In this document: positions 1-7,684 of the stretch, in pieces | Position numbering within the stretch: position 1 is the stretch's first letter | Layout of the letters: every line of letters starts with the position of its first letter | Assembly (NCBI GenBank): GCA_963795055.1 | Contig: CAWCGJ010000038.1 | Location: 32,855 to 96,854, forward strand | Direction: 5' to 3' | DNA: 64,000 nt | Source: JASHPR01 sp963795055 | Lineage (GTDB): Bacteria; Actinomycetota; Actinomycetes; Streptosporangiales; Streptosporangiaceae | Notes under the pieces: generated by a model | What the model was told of the DNA's origin: nothing | The model's input: only the letters and a program-made list of their open reading frames with translations | Databases searched by the model: none | Made by a program: the position numbers and the translations under genes

Positions 1-686
1 GCGAGGAGCAGGACGAGTTCGCCGCGCGGTCACACCAGCGGGCCGCTGAGGCGATCAAGAACGGGCTGCTCGCCGAGGAGGTCGTGCCGGTCTCCGTGCC
101 CCAGCGGCGCGGCGACCCCGTGGTCTTCGACACCGACGAGGGCGTGCGCGCCGACAGCACGATGGAGTCGCTGAGCAGGCTCCGCCCCGCGTTCGGCGCC
201 GGCGGCACCATCACCGCGGGCTCCTCCTCGCAGATATCGGACGGGGCGTGCGCGGTCGTGGTGATGTCGGCGGATGCGGCCGCGGCCGCCGGGGCGCCGG
301 TGCTCGCCGAGGTCGGCGCGCACGGCTGCGTCGCGGGCCCGGACAACTCGCTGCAGTCCCAGCCGGCCAACGCGATCGCCCACGCGCTCCGCAAGGCCGG
401 GCTGACCGTCGCCGACCTGGACCTGATCGAGATCAACGAGGCGTTCGCCGCGGTGGCCATCCAGTCCATGCGCGACCTGGGCGTCGGGCCGGACAGGGTC
501 AACGTCAACGGCGGCGCGATCGCGATCGGCCACCCGATCGGGATGTCCGGCGCCAGGATCGCCTTGCACCTGGCGTACGAGCTGCGCCGCCGGGGCGGCG
601 GCCTGGGGGCGGCGGCGCTCTGCGGCGGCGGCGGCCAGGGCGACGCGCTGCTGCTGCGGGTCCCGGCGCCGGGCGCCGGTGACTGA
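1..686 (+). CDS. Thiolase (acetyl-CoA acetyltransferase), 3' part only
   Basis: Thiolases make or cleave 3-ketoacyl-CoA by thioester exchange. The gene runs in from the left edge, read from base 3, and shows about 228 codons of a family that is normally near 400, so the N-terminal half with the nucleophilic Cys is outside the window. Visible family marks are NEAFA, the GHPIGMSGAR block with the catalytic His at 531-533, and the C-terminal CGGGGQG block with the acid/base Cys at 621-623. The stop overlaps the start of the MeaB-type gene by 8 bp, so the two are very likely co-transcribed. A role in short-chain acyl-CoA metabolism beside a B12-mutase chaperone is inferred; the exact chain-length preference cannot be read here. 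Confidence 0.92.
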   Translation, partial: EEQDEFAARSHQRAAEAIKNGLLAEEVVPVSVPQRRGDPVVFDTDEGVRADSTMESLSRLRPAFGAGGTITAGSSSQISDGACAVVVMSADAAAAAGAPVLAEVGAHGCVAGPDNSLQSQPANAIAHALRKAGLTVADLDLIEINEAFAAVAIQSMRDLGVGPDRVNVNGGAIAIGHPIGMSGARIALHLAYELRRRGGGLGAAALCGGGGQGDALLLRVPAPGAGD

Positions 687-1701
687 CGCCCCGCCCGGCG
701 GGCCCGCTGACGCCCCGCCCGGCGGGCCCGCTGACGGCGCCCTGCCCTCCGTGGGCCGCACGGCCGGGCCGGACGCCCTGGTCTCCGCGGCGGCCGCCGG
801 CGACCCGCGCGCCCTGGCCCGGCTCATCTCGCTGGTCGAGAACGGCTCGCCGCAGCTGCGAGAGGTCATGAAGCTGATCGCGCCGCGCACCGGACAGGCC
901 TGGGTGATCGGCCTGACCGGCGCGCCGGGAGTGGGAAAATCGACGATCACGGACGCGCTGGTCAGGGCCTACCGGGGCCAGGGACGCCGGGTGGGCGTCC
1001 TCGCCGTTGACCCCACATCGCCGTTCAGCGGCGGGGCCCTGCTCGGGGACCGGGTCAGGATGCAGGATCACGCGACCGACGGCGGGGTGTTCATCCGGTC
1101 CATGGCCAGCCGCGGGCACCTGGGCGGGCTGTCCTGGGCCGCGCCGCAGGCGCTGCGGATCCTGGACGCGGCCGGCTTCGACGTGATCTTGATCGAGACC
1201 GTGGGCGTGGGCCAGGTCGAGGTCGAGATCGCCTCCCTGGCCGACTCGACGCTGGTGATCGTCGCTCCCGGCATGGGCGACTCGGTCCAGGCGGCGAAGG
1301 CCGGGATCCTGGAGATCGCCGACATCTTCGTGGTGAACAAGAGCGACCGCCCGGGCGCTCAGGAGGCCATCAGGGACCTGCGCACGATGCTGGCGATGGG
1401 GAACTACGGCCCGGGCGCGTGGAAGCCGCCGATCGTCGCCGCGACGGCGGTGACCGGCCACGGGATCGACGATCTCGTCGGCCGCCTGGAAGCGCACGGC
1501 CGGTGGCTCGGCGAGTCGGGGGAGCGGGACCGCAGGCGCGTGGCCCGAGCCAGGGAGGAGGTCTCGGCGATGGCCGTGGCCACGTTGCGGGAGCGGCTGG
1601 GCGCGCTGCCCGGGGAGTCGCACCTGGAGGATCTCGCCGCGCAGGTCGCCGCCGGCAAGCTGGACCCTTACACCGCCGCCGACGAGCTCATCGCCGGCTG
1701 A
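679..1701 (+). CDS. meaB: MeaB/ArgK-type G-protein chaperone of a B12-dependent acyl-CoA mutase
   Basis: MeaB-family GTPases load and protect adenosylcobalamin on methylmalonyl- or isobutyryl-CoA mutases. The 340-residue protein has the P-loop GAPGVGKST at residues 81-89, the family block VDPTSPFSGG near 115, the switch stretch ETVGVGQ and the base-specificity motif NKSD. Length matches the family. The GTG start at 679 lies inside the thiolase stop region. The first 20 or so residues come from a 24-bp tandem duplication (684-731) that encodes DAPPGGPA twice, so the true N terminus could be shorter. The likely client, an acyl-CoA mutase large subunit, is 4.2 kb downstream at 5925. Confidence 0.93.
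   Translation: MTDAPPGGPADAPPGGPADGALPSVGRTAGPDALVSAAAAGDPRALARLISLVENGSPQLREVMKLIAPRTGQAWVIGLTGAPGVGKSTITDALVRAYRGQGRRVGVLAVDPTSPFSGGALLGDRVRMQDHATDGGVFIRSMASRGHLGGLSWAAPQALRILDAAGFDVILIETVGVGQVEVEIASLADSTLVIVAPGMGDSVQAAKAGILEIADIFVVNKSDRPGAQEAIRDLRTMLAMGNYGPGAWKPPIVAATAVTGHGIDDLVGRLEAHGRWLGESGERDRRRVARAREEVSAMAVATLRERLGALPGESHLEDLAAQVAAGKLDPYTAADELIAG
684..731 (+). repeat. 24-bp tandem duplication at the thiolase/meaB overlap
   Basis: Two perfect copies of a 24-bp unit (684-707 and 708-731) lie in frame in the extreme 5' end of meaB. They add an eight-residue Pro/Gly-rich repeat ahead of the conserved domain. The repeat is seen directly; any effect on translation coupling is unknown. Confidence 0.9.
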
Positions 1702-1826
1702 CCGCCGTCCCCCCCGCACCCGCACGCCCCACGCCCGGGGACCTCTTCGCTCCCTTTATCCCCTATATAGGTATACCCGAATGATGGGTCATTTCGTCAC
1801 CCGGCCGAATTTCATGATCCTTACCT

Positions 1827-1894
1827 CTTTTCATTGGATCCAGCCAGTTCTTGTGACTATATGTCCGAATTGTACGCGCGGAACCAATGAAAAG
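1827..1894. terminator. Long inverted repeat between convergent meaB and DUF2127 gene
   Basis: Left arm 1827-1841 (CTTTTCATTGGATCC) and right arm 1880-1894 (GGAACCAATGAAAAG) pair over 15 bp with one mismatch around a 38-nt loop. The stretch 1740-1900 is clearly more AT-rich than the genes around it. The position between two converging genes suits a two-way transcription end, but the loop is long for a simple terminator. Confidence 0.5.
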
Positions 1895-1934
1895 TGGAGA
1901 TGATCATGGCAACCGGGCGGGCGGCCGCCGGGTT

Positions 1935-2918
1935 TCAGGGCGCGGTGCGGGCGGGATCGCCGCCGGCCGCGGTGGCCGTGTCGTGCGCGGTCCCGCAGGC
2001 CGGGCCGGGCGCTGGGGTGTCCCGGGCGGTGCCGGGGTCCGGCACTTGCCGGGCGGCCGTGGAGGCCGCGCCGGGGACGGGCGGCGGAGGGTCCAATCCG
2101 GTCGCGGACCGGGGCGGGACGGCCGCGGTCGCGGGCGGGGCGGGCCCGGCGGCCGGGTCCGGTTGGGTGGCCGCAGTGTTGATGGCCGCATCCATGATGG
2201 ACTCGCTGCGCAGCCGGGCCTCGTAGGCCTGCTTGCCGCCGCGCACCCCGAACAGCCGCCTGGTGATCACCAGGTACAGCACCAGGAGCAGGTTGACGGC
2301 GAACAGGGCCAGCTTGAAGACGGTGACCTTCGTGATCAGCTCGTAGATCTCGTACGGCAGGCCCAGCGAGGTGGCCACCATCGCGAAGTACTCGCCCCAC
2401 CGCTTGGCCAGCCACAGGCCGGTGCCCTCGATCAGCTCGATCACCGCGTAGACGGCCAGCCCGACGGCCAGCCACCGCAGCGTGGTCGGGCTGAGGGTCA
2501 GCGCGCGGGTGATCAGGCCGACCAGCTTGGAGTGGTCGATGTTGATCCCGAGCTGCTCGAACAGCGAGTGCAAGACCGGGCGCTCGCGCTCGAAGGCCTG
2601 CTCGACCGACAGGTGGGAGTACTCGAACCGCCACACCACGACCGCCAGGGCGGCCACGGCCAGCCCGCGCACGAACCGCTCGACCGCGAAGACCCGGAGG
2701 ATGATCGCGCTGCGTACCTCCTTGTCGCGGCGTGGGGCCGGGGCCTGCGCCGCGGGACCGGACGCCTGCGCCTCGCCGGGCACGAATGTGCCGCAGCGCA
2801 GGCAGCGCCAGGCTTCGCCGGATCCGGTCGGCGCGCGTAGTTGCCTGCGCACGGCCGCCTCGGTGGGCGCGTAGGTCACGTGCCCGGACGTTCCACAGGC
2901 CAGCAGGCTCCAGTCCAC
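1935..2918 (-). CDS. DUF2127 family integral membrane protein
   Basis: A 327-residue membrane protein of unknown function, matching DUF2127 as I recognise it. About four hydrophobic segments are visible, near residues 75-97, 145-167, 172-190 and 200-222, with the characteristic IELIEGTGLWL and WGEY stretches between. The N terminus has a small CxxC element. The C-terminal 90 residues are a low-complexity Pro/Ala/Thr/Gly tail without family character, which may be a disordered cytoplasmic tail. The start is GTG at 2916-2918. It runs opposite to the upstream meaB and diverges from the MarR gene downstream, so it is probably its own transcript. Confidence 0.8.
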   Translation of the reverse strand: MDWSLLACGTSGHVTYAPTEAAVRRQLRAPTGSGEAWRCLRCGTFVPGEAQASGPAAQAPAPRRDKEVRSAIILRVFAVERFVRGLAVAALAVVVWRFEYSHLSVEQAFERERPVLHSLFEQLGINIDHSKLVGLITRALTLSPTTLRWLAVGLAVYAVIELIEGTGLWLAKRWGEYFAMVATSLGLPYEIYELITKVTVFKLALFAVNLLLVLYLVITRRLFGVRGGKQAYEARLRSESIMDAAINTAATQPDPAAGPAPPATAAVPPRSATGLDPPPPVPGAASTAARQVPDPGTARDTPAPGPACGTAHDTATAAGGDPARTAP

Positions 2919-3044
2919 TTCCGCAGCCTACTGCGATCTGCAGGCCGGACCAGGATCCCGACGGCCGTAACGACGGGTCCCGCCGCAGGCCAGGGCGCGC
3001 GTGCGGGGCCGCACCCGGTCGGCCGCGGCGGGACGCGGCGGGAC

Positions 3045-3138
3045 GCCCGGCCGACTGCGGACCAGCCCGGGCCGCCTGCAGACCGGCCCGGGCCCGGCCG
3101 ACTGCGGACCGGCCCGGGCCGCCTGCAGACCGGCCCGG
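3045..3138. repeat. Two tandem 47-bp repeats upstream of a MarR gene
   Basis: Copies at 3045-3091 and 3092-3138 differ at one base. Each holds a partly self-complementary core around CCCGGGCC flanked by CTGCGG and CTGCAG. They end about 14 bases before the first possible MarR start and lie between divergent genes, so they could be regulator-binding sites; this is inference from position. Confidence 0.7.
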
Positions 3139-3151
3139 CGACCGGTACCTT

Positions 3152-3667
3152 GTGCCTGTGCCGAAGCCGCTGGACCTGCCGTTCGATCCGATCGCCCGCG
3201 CGGCCCAGATCTGGGAGCGCAGGTTCGGGGATTCCCGCGCGATGGCCGCCGTCACCTCGATCATGCGGGCCCAGCAGATCCTGATCGCCGAGCTCGACGC
3301 GCTGCTGCGGCCGCACGGGCTGACGTTCGCGCGCTACGAGGCGCTGGTGCTGCTCCGGTTCAGCCGCGAAGGTGCGCTGCCGCTGCGGCTGATCGGGCAG
3401 CGGTTGATGGTGCACCCCACGAGCGTGACCAACATCATCAACCGGCTGGAGGCGCAGGGCCTGGTGGTGCGCAGGCCCAACCCGGCCGACGGGCGCGGAA
3501 CGCTGGCCGAGATCACCACGGCGGGCCGCGAGGTGGTCGAGCGCGCCACGACCGACCTGATGGCGGCGGAGTTCGGCCTGGGCGGCTACGGCAAGGCTCA
3601 GCTCGAGGAGATGTTTGACATGCTGCGCGGGCTGCGGGTCACCGCAGGGGACTTCACGGACGGCTGA
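3152..3667 (+). CDS. MarR family transcriptional regulator
   Basis: A winged-helix repressor of the MarR family, about 170 residues. The core shows the recognition helix region (HPTSVTNIINRLEAQGLV) and the wing with the family signature NPADGRG, then the C-terminal dimerisation helices. Two in-frame GTG starts, 3152 and 3158, are possible; neither has a strong ribosome site, and an open frame continues upstream into the 47-bp repeats but without family similarity. It diverges from the DUF2127 gene and its stop abuts that of the propeller protein. The ligand is unknown; autoregulation through the repeats just upstream is likely but unproven. Confidence 0.88.
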   Translation: MPVPKPLDLPFDPIARAAQIWERRFGDSRAMAAVTSIMRAQQILIAELDALLRPHGLTFARYEALVLLRFSREGALPLRLIGQRLMVHPTSVTNIINRLEAQGLVVRRPNPADGRGTLAEITTAGREVVERATTDLMAAEFGLGGYGKAQLEEMFDMLRGLRVTAGDFTDG

Positions 3668-5119
3668 TCAGGGCAGGCTCACCGGGTGTGCCTGCCAGCT
3701 GACGCCGCCATCGGTGGTGGTGAAGACCTCGTGCAGCCCCGGGTCGGCGGGCAGCGCGACGCCGTTGGTCAGGCTGGTCATCCCGACGTAGCTGAACCCG
3801 GCTTCCCCGGCCGCGGCGCCAGCCGGAGAGACCTGGACCCGCTGCCAGGTCAGCCCGCTGTCGCCGGAACGGTAAAGCCCGGCGTCGGTGGCGAGCACCA
3901 CCAGGTGGTCCTGGGCCTGGGTCGCGACGGAGGCGGCGATCCCGGCCTGGGGCGCGGCCGCGGCCTTCGACCAGTGCGCGCCGCCGTCCGAGGACTCGAC
4001 GACCTGCTTGGCCTGGGAATCGCCGGCCGCATTGGTCGCGCTGGTGCACACCAGGACCAGCTGGCCCGAGTCGGCCGCGAGCAGGGCGCCGGTCGGCTGC
4101 CCGCCGGGCCCGGGCGCGCCCGGCTGGCACGGCACGCCCGCGCTGGCCACGGTCCAGGCCGCGCCGGTGATCGGCCCGCTGAGCAGCCCGCCGGACGGCG
4201 CCAGCAGGTAGCCCCGGCCGCCGGCCGGGCCGCCGGTGAGCACCAGGCTGGCGGAGGCCGCCTGCCCGGCCGCGCCCGGCGGCAGCGGCAGGCGGCCGGC
4301 CGGGCCGGATACGGGCCGCCACCGGTCGGTGCCCGCCACCGACGTGTAGAGCGAGAAGCTGGTGCAGTGGGCCGCGTAGTCCGCGCCGCCGCCCGTGCAG
4401 TTCGCGAACAGGGCGAACGCGCGGTTTCCGGCCGTCTCCAGGTCGGTGACCCGCATCCCGTAGGTCTTCTCCCTGGTCCAGGTCGACCCGCCGTCGTGCG
4501 TGACCCATAGTTCCGGGCCGAACGCCCACCCCTCGCCGGTGTCCAGGAAGCGGAGCTGGCCGACGCCGCGGGATCCGTCCGGCGCCCCGGTAACCGGCGC
4601 GTTCACCCCGTACCAGCTCGTGCCGTAGTCCGACGTCCCCGCCAGCGACGTGCAGTAGATCGTGGCGCAGTGCCCCGGGGTGCCCGCCTGGCCGATCACC
4701 GCGCCGATGCCCTGGCCGACGAAGGTCACCGAGGTGGGCTGGAAGTTCCGCGGCACGGGGGCCCCGGAGCCCGCGGGCGACAGGGACGACCCAGGGGACG
4801 GCACCGGGCGGCTCGACTGGGAATTGACGCCCCCGTTCCCGTTGCCGGTGGCCGCGGGGCGGGAGGCGGGGGACGGCGTGCCCGCGGCCACGGGCGCCTC
4901 GGGCCGGCCGGAGCCGGGATGCTGCAGCATGGACGCGATCCCGGGGGCCGCCGCGGCGGCCGCGATCACGACCGCGGCGCCGGCGACCGACATCGTCGCC
5001 CGCCTTACCTTCCGGCGGTGCGCGCGGCGGCTGATCCGCTCGAACGCGCCCGGCGGCGGCGCGAGCGGCTCGACCTCGGCGTTCAGCCAGCCGTCGATCC
5101 TGTCCTGCGGGTCACTCAT
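3668..5119 (-). CDS. Membrane-anchored beta-propeller protein, likely anti-sigma partner
   Basis: 483 residues. The first 42 or so are cytoplasmic and charged (DGWLNAEVEPLAPPPGAFERI, then a basic stretch), a single membrane segment follows at about 43-66, then a Pro/Ser/Gly linker and an outside domain of repeated blades with BNR/Asp-box-like elements such as SSDGGAHWSK and TTDGGVSWQ. This resembles HCF136/sialidase-type propellers. The ATG overlaps the stop of the upstream sigma factor by 4 bp, the usual arrangement for a sigma factor and its membrane-bound antagonist. No zinc-binding anti-sigma motif is seen. Inferred role: sense an outside signal through the propeller and hold the sigma factor at the membrane. 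Confidence 0.8.
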   Translation of the reverse strand: MSDPQDRIDGWLNAEVEPLAPPPGAFERISRRAHRRKVRRATMSVAGAAVVIAAAAAAPGIASMLQHPGSGRPEAPVAAGTPSPASRPAATGNGNGGVNSQSSRPVPSPGSSLSPAGSGAPVPRNFQPTSVTFVGQGIGAVIGQAGTPGHCATIYCTSLAGTSDYGTSWYGVNAPVTGAPDGSRGVGQLRFLDTGEGWAFGPELWVTHDGGSTWTREKTYGMRVTDLETAGNRAFALFANCTGGGADYAAHCTSFSLYTSVAGTDRWRPVSGPAGRLPLPPGAAGQAASASLVLTGGPAGGRGYLLAPSGGLLSGPITGAAWTVASAGVPCQPGAPGPGGQPTGALLAADSGQLVLVCTSATNAAGDSQAKQVVESSDGGAHWSKAAAAPQAGIAASVATQAQDHLVVLATDAGLYRSGDSGLTWQRVQVSPAGAAAGEAGFSYVGMTSLTNGVALPADPGLHEVFTTTDGGVSWQAHPVSLP

Positions 5120-5730
5120 CCGGGCTCCCCTAGCGCGGCCTTCAGCTTGGCGCGCGCGTGATGCAGGTCGGCCTTGACCGTGCCTTCCGGCCGGCCCAGC
5201 ATCGTGGCCACCTCGCGGACGCCGAATCCCGCGTAGTAGTGCAGCAGGAACGCGCTGCGCAGCCGGGGCGGCAGCCCCTCGATCAGGGCGCGCACGTCCA
5301 CGTCCTGAGCCGGATGGTAGGCGGGATCAAGCGGGGCGGCCGCGGTCAGCGTCCGGATCGCGCGCCGCTCCCGCCCGGACTTGCGCCAGTGGTCCCTGAC
5401 CAGGTTCGTCGCGATCATGTACAGGTAGCTCTGCGGGTTGTCCAGGCCCGACCACCGGGCCAGCAGCCGGGTGAAGGCCTCGGACGCGATCTCGTGCGCG
5501 GTCTCGTCGTCGTCCACCAGGCGGCGGACCCAGCCGGCCAGCCTCGGATAGCAGGCGTTGAAGAGGTCTTCGGCCGCCTGGCGGTCGGCGGTGCGGAGCC
5601 TGGCCACCGAGCTCCCTTGCCTCATCACCGGAGCCGACCGCGCCATCGAAGGTCCCGGCAGGACCGCGACGTCCCCCCCGGCCGCGGTGCGGCCCGCGTC
5701 ACCTGCGCAATATCGCATTCGTTCTACCAC
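5116..5730 (-). CDS. ECF-type RNA polymerase sigma factor
   Basis: A sigma-70 family factor with region 2 (LFNACYPRLAGWVRRLVDD, then DNPQSYLYMIATNLVRDHWR) and region 4 (LPPRLRSAFLLHYYAGF, then VREVATMLGRPEGTVKADLHHAR). The C terminus ends soon after region 4, so there is no extra SnoaL-like domain. The longest start is GTG at 5730; ATG codons at 5646 and 5625 would remove the unconserved leader and are quite possible. No clear ribosome site decides between them. It is the first gene of a two-gene unit with the propeller membrane protein, which is probably its regulator. Target promoters cannot be read from here. Confidence 0.88.
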   Translation of the reverse strand: MVERMRYCAGDAGRTAAGGDVAVLPGPSMARSAPVMRQGSSVARLRTADRQAAEDLFNACYPRLAGWVRRLVDDDETAHEIASEAFTRLLARWSGLDNPQSYLYMIATNLVRDHWRKSGRERRAIRTLTAAAPLDPAYHPAQDVDVRALIEGLPPRLRSAFLLHYYAGFGVREVATMLGRPEGTVKADLHHARAKLKAALGEPG

Positions 5731-5846
5731 ACATTCGGCGCGTCGCTGGGATTACGGCCCGGGCCCTGGGACGGCGGCCGGACTGGAGTGAGGACCACCC
5801 CTTCAGACGACGCAGCCCGCCATCCGGTTGGGCCAGCCCGCAGACT

Positions 5847-5859
5847 TTCCGTTACGGAA
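5847..5859. promoter_or_regulatory. 13-bp inverted repeat upstream of the acyl-CoA mutase
   Basis: TTCCGT and ACGGAA face each other around one base. It lies 19 bp upstream of the larger palindrome and overlaps the likely promoter, with a TAGACT element at 5867-5872 as a possible -10. A regulator site is likely; the protein is unknown. Confidence 0.45.
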
Positions 5860-5877
5860 TCTGACGTAGACTGAACG

Positions 5878-5899
5878 GATAGTAGGACGTCCTACTATC
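5878..5899. promoter_or_regulatory. Perfect 22-bp palindromic operator upstream of the acyl-CoA mutase
   Basis: The half-site GATAGTAGGAC is followed directly by its exact reverse complement, giving 22 bp without mismatch. It ends 15 bp before the GGAGG ribosome site of the mutase gene. The position matches a repressor operator at or just after the transcription start. A TetR- or GntR-type dimer is the usual binder of such sites; which one is not evident. Confidence 0.75.
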
Positions 5900-5924
5900 T
5901 ACGCGCAGGGCCCCGGAGGTAGTG

Positions 5925-7589
5925 ATGGACCCGGACCACGGCAGGCAGCGGTGGCAGCGGCGGTACGACGCGGCCCGGCTGCGCGACGCCGACTTCAGCA
6001 CCCTGTCCGGGCTCGAGGTCGAGCCGGTGTACGGCCCGCCGGACGGCGCCGTGGTGCCGGGCTTCGAGCGGATCGGCTGGCCGGGGGAGTACCCGTTCAC
6101 CCGGGGCCTCTACCCGGCCGGCTACCGCGGCCGGACCTGGACCATCCGGCAGTTCTCCGGGTTCGGCAACGCCGCGGCGACCAACGAGCGGTACAAGATG
6201 CTGCTGCGCGGCGGGGGCGGCGGCCTGTCGGTGGCGTTCGACATGCCCACGCTGATGGGGCGCGACTCCGACGACCAGCGCTCGCTCGGCGAGGTCGGGC
6301 ACTGCGGCGTGGCCATCGACTCCGCCGCCGACCTGGACGTCCTGTTCGGCGGGATCCCGCTCGCCGACACCACCACGTCGATGACGATCAGCGGGCCCGC
6401 GGTGCCGGTGTTCTGCATGTACCTGGCCGCGGCCGAGCGCCAGGGCGCCGACCTGGGGAAGCTGAACGGCACGCTGCAGACGGACATCTTCAAGGAGTAC
6501 ATCGCCCAGAAGGAATGGCTGTTCCCGCCGCAGCCGCACCTGCGGCTGATCGGCGACCTGATGGAGTACTGCACGGCCAACATTCCCGACTACAAGCCGT
6601 TGTCGGTGTCCGGCTATCACATCAGGGAGGCGGGCGCCACCGCGGCGCAGGAACTGGCCTTCACGCTGGCCGATGGCTTCGGCTACGTGGAGCTCGGCCT
6701 GTCCCGCGGCCTGGACATCGAGGTGTTCGCGCCGGGGCTGTCGTTCTTCTTCGACGCCCATATCGACTTCTTCGAGGAGATCGCGAAGTTCCGCGCCGCG
6801 CGCCGGATCTGGGCGAGGTGGATGCGGGACGTGTACGGCGCGCGCACCGAGCGGGCGCAGTGGCTGAGGTTCCACACCCAGACCGCCGGGGTCTCGCTGA
6901 CCGCGCAGCAGCCCGACAACAACGTGGTGCGGACCGCGGTCGAGGCGCTGGCCGCCGTGCTCGGCGGGACCAACTCGCTGCACACCAACGCGCTGGACGA
7001 GGTGCTCGCGCTGCCGAGTGAGAAGGCGGCCGAGATCGCGCTGCGGACCCAGCAGGTCATCATGGAGGAGACCGGCGTGGCCAGCGTGGCCGACCCGCTC
7101 GGCGGCTCCTGGTACCTCGAGTCGCTGACCGACCGGCTGGAGGCCGAGGCGGAAGCCATCTTCGCCGGGATCCGCGCGATGAGCCCCGACGAGACCATGA
7201 CCGGCGGCATCATGCGCGGGATCGAGGACGGCTGGTTCATGGCCGAGATCGCCGAGGCCGCGTTCGCCTACCAGCAGAAGCTGGAGAAGGGCGACAAGCG
7301 GGTGGTCGGCGTCAACTGCCTGACCGATACGGTCGGGCAGCCGGTGGAGATCCTGCGCGTCAGCCACGAGGTGGAGCGCGCCCAGGTCCGCGAGCTGGCC
7401 CGCCGGCGGGAGGCGCGGGACCAGGCCGCGGTCAACGCCGCGCTCGCGGCGATGCTGGCCGCGGCGAGGTCCGGGGCGAACATGATCGAGCCCATCCTGG
7501 ACGCGGCCCGCGCCGAGGCGACCCTGGGCGAGATCTGCGGCGCGCTGCGGGAGGAGTGGGGTGGCTACTTCGAGCCCCCGGCGTTCTGA
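5925..7589 (+). CDS. icmA: Isobutyryl-CoA mutase-type large subunit (B12-dependent acyl-CoA mutase)
   Basis: The radical carbon-skeleton mutase barrel, 554 residues, without the C-terminal B12-binding domain of single-chain methylmalonyl-CoA mutases. ATG 5925 is preferred over GTG 5922 because GGAGG at 5915-5919 is then 5 nt away. The substrate pocket carries Phe77 in IRQFSGF and Gln195 in EYIAQKEW. In methylmalonyl-CoA mutase these places hold Tyr89 and Arg207, the latter binding the substrate carboxylate; from memory, Streptomyces IcmA has Phe80 and Gln198, the same spacing. The conserved His is at 232 (SGYHIREAG). This argues for isobutyryl/butyryl-CoA interconversion, linking valine and fatty-acid metabolism. 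The small B12-binding subunit is not in this window. A homology-only label would read methylmalonyl-CoA mutase. Confidence 0.82.
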   Translation: MDPDHGRQRWQRRYDAARLRDADFSTLSGLEVEPVYGPPDGAVVPGFERIGWPGEYPFTRGLYPAGYRGRTWTIRQFSGFGNAAATNERYKMLLRGGGGGLSVAFDMPTLMGRDSDDQRSLGEVGHCGVAIDSAADLDVLFGGIPLADTTTSMTISGPAVPVFCMYLAAAERQGADLGKLNGTLQTDIFKEYIAQKEWLFPPQPHLRLIGDLMEYCTANIPDYKPLSVSGYHIREAGATAAQELAFTLADGFGYVELGLSRGLDIEVFAPGLSFFFDAHIDFFEEIAKFRAARRIWARWMRDVYGARTERAQWLRFHTQTAGVSLTAQQPDNNVVRTAVEALAAVLGGTNSLHTNALDEVLALPSEKAAEIALRTQQVIMEETGVASVADPLGGSWYLESLTDRLEAEAEAIFAGIRAMSPDETMTGGIMRGIEDGWFMAEIAEAAFAYQQKLEKGDKRVVGVNCLTDTVGQPVEILRVSHEVERAQVRELARRREARDQAAVNAALAAMLAAARSGANMIEPILDAARAEATLGEICGALREEWGGYFEPPAF

Positions 7590-7591
7590 GT

Positions 7592-7607
7592 CCCGGCGAA
7601 GGCCGGG
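7592..7607 (+). terminator. GC-rich hairpin just after the mutase stop
   Basis: CCCGGC and GCCGGG pair around the tetraloop GAAG, starting 3 nt after the mutase stop codon. There is no T tract, which is common for actinobacterial ends. It could equally be a 3'-protecting hairpin. Confidence 0.45.
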
Positions 7608-7684
7608 CCGGGATCACGCAGCCCGGCGGGCCGTCCGGCCACCACGGTGCCGGGGCGGTCGCCCGGATGCGGCAGGATAGAGGT

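Noticed and set aside
1894..2226. Plus-strand frame of 110 codons after a GGAG-like site
   Set aside because: It is antisense to the low-complexity end of the DUF2127 gene and is itself only Ala/Gly/Pro/Val; no family character.
5895..7367. 490-codon minus-strand frame
   Set aside because: Mirror of the mutase gene caused by high GC at third positions; the plus strand has a clear enzyme.
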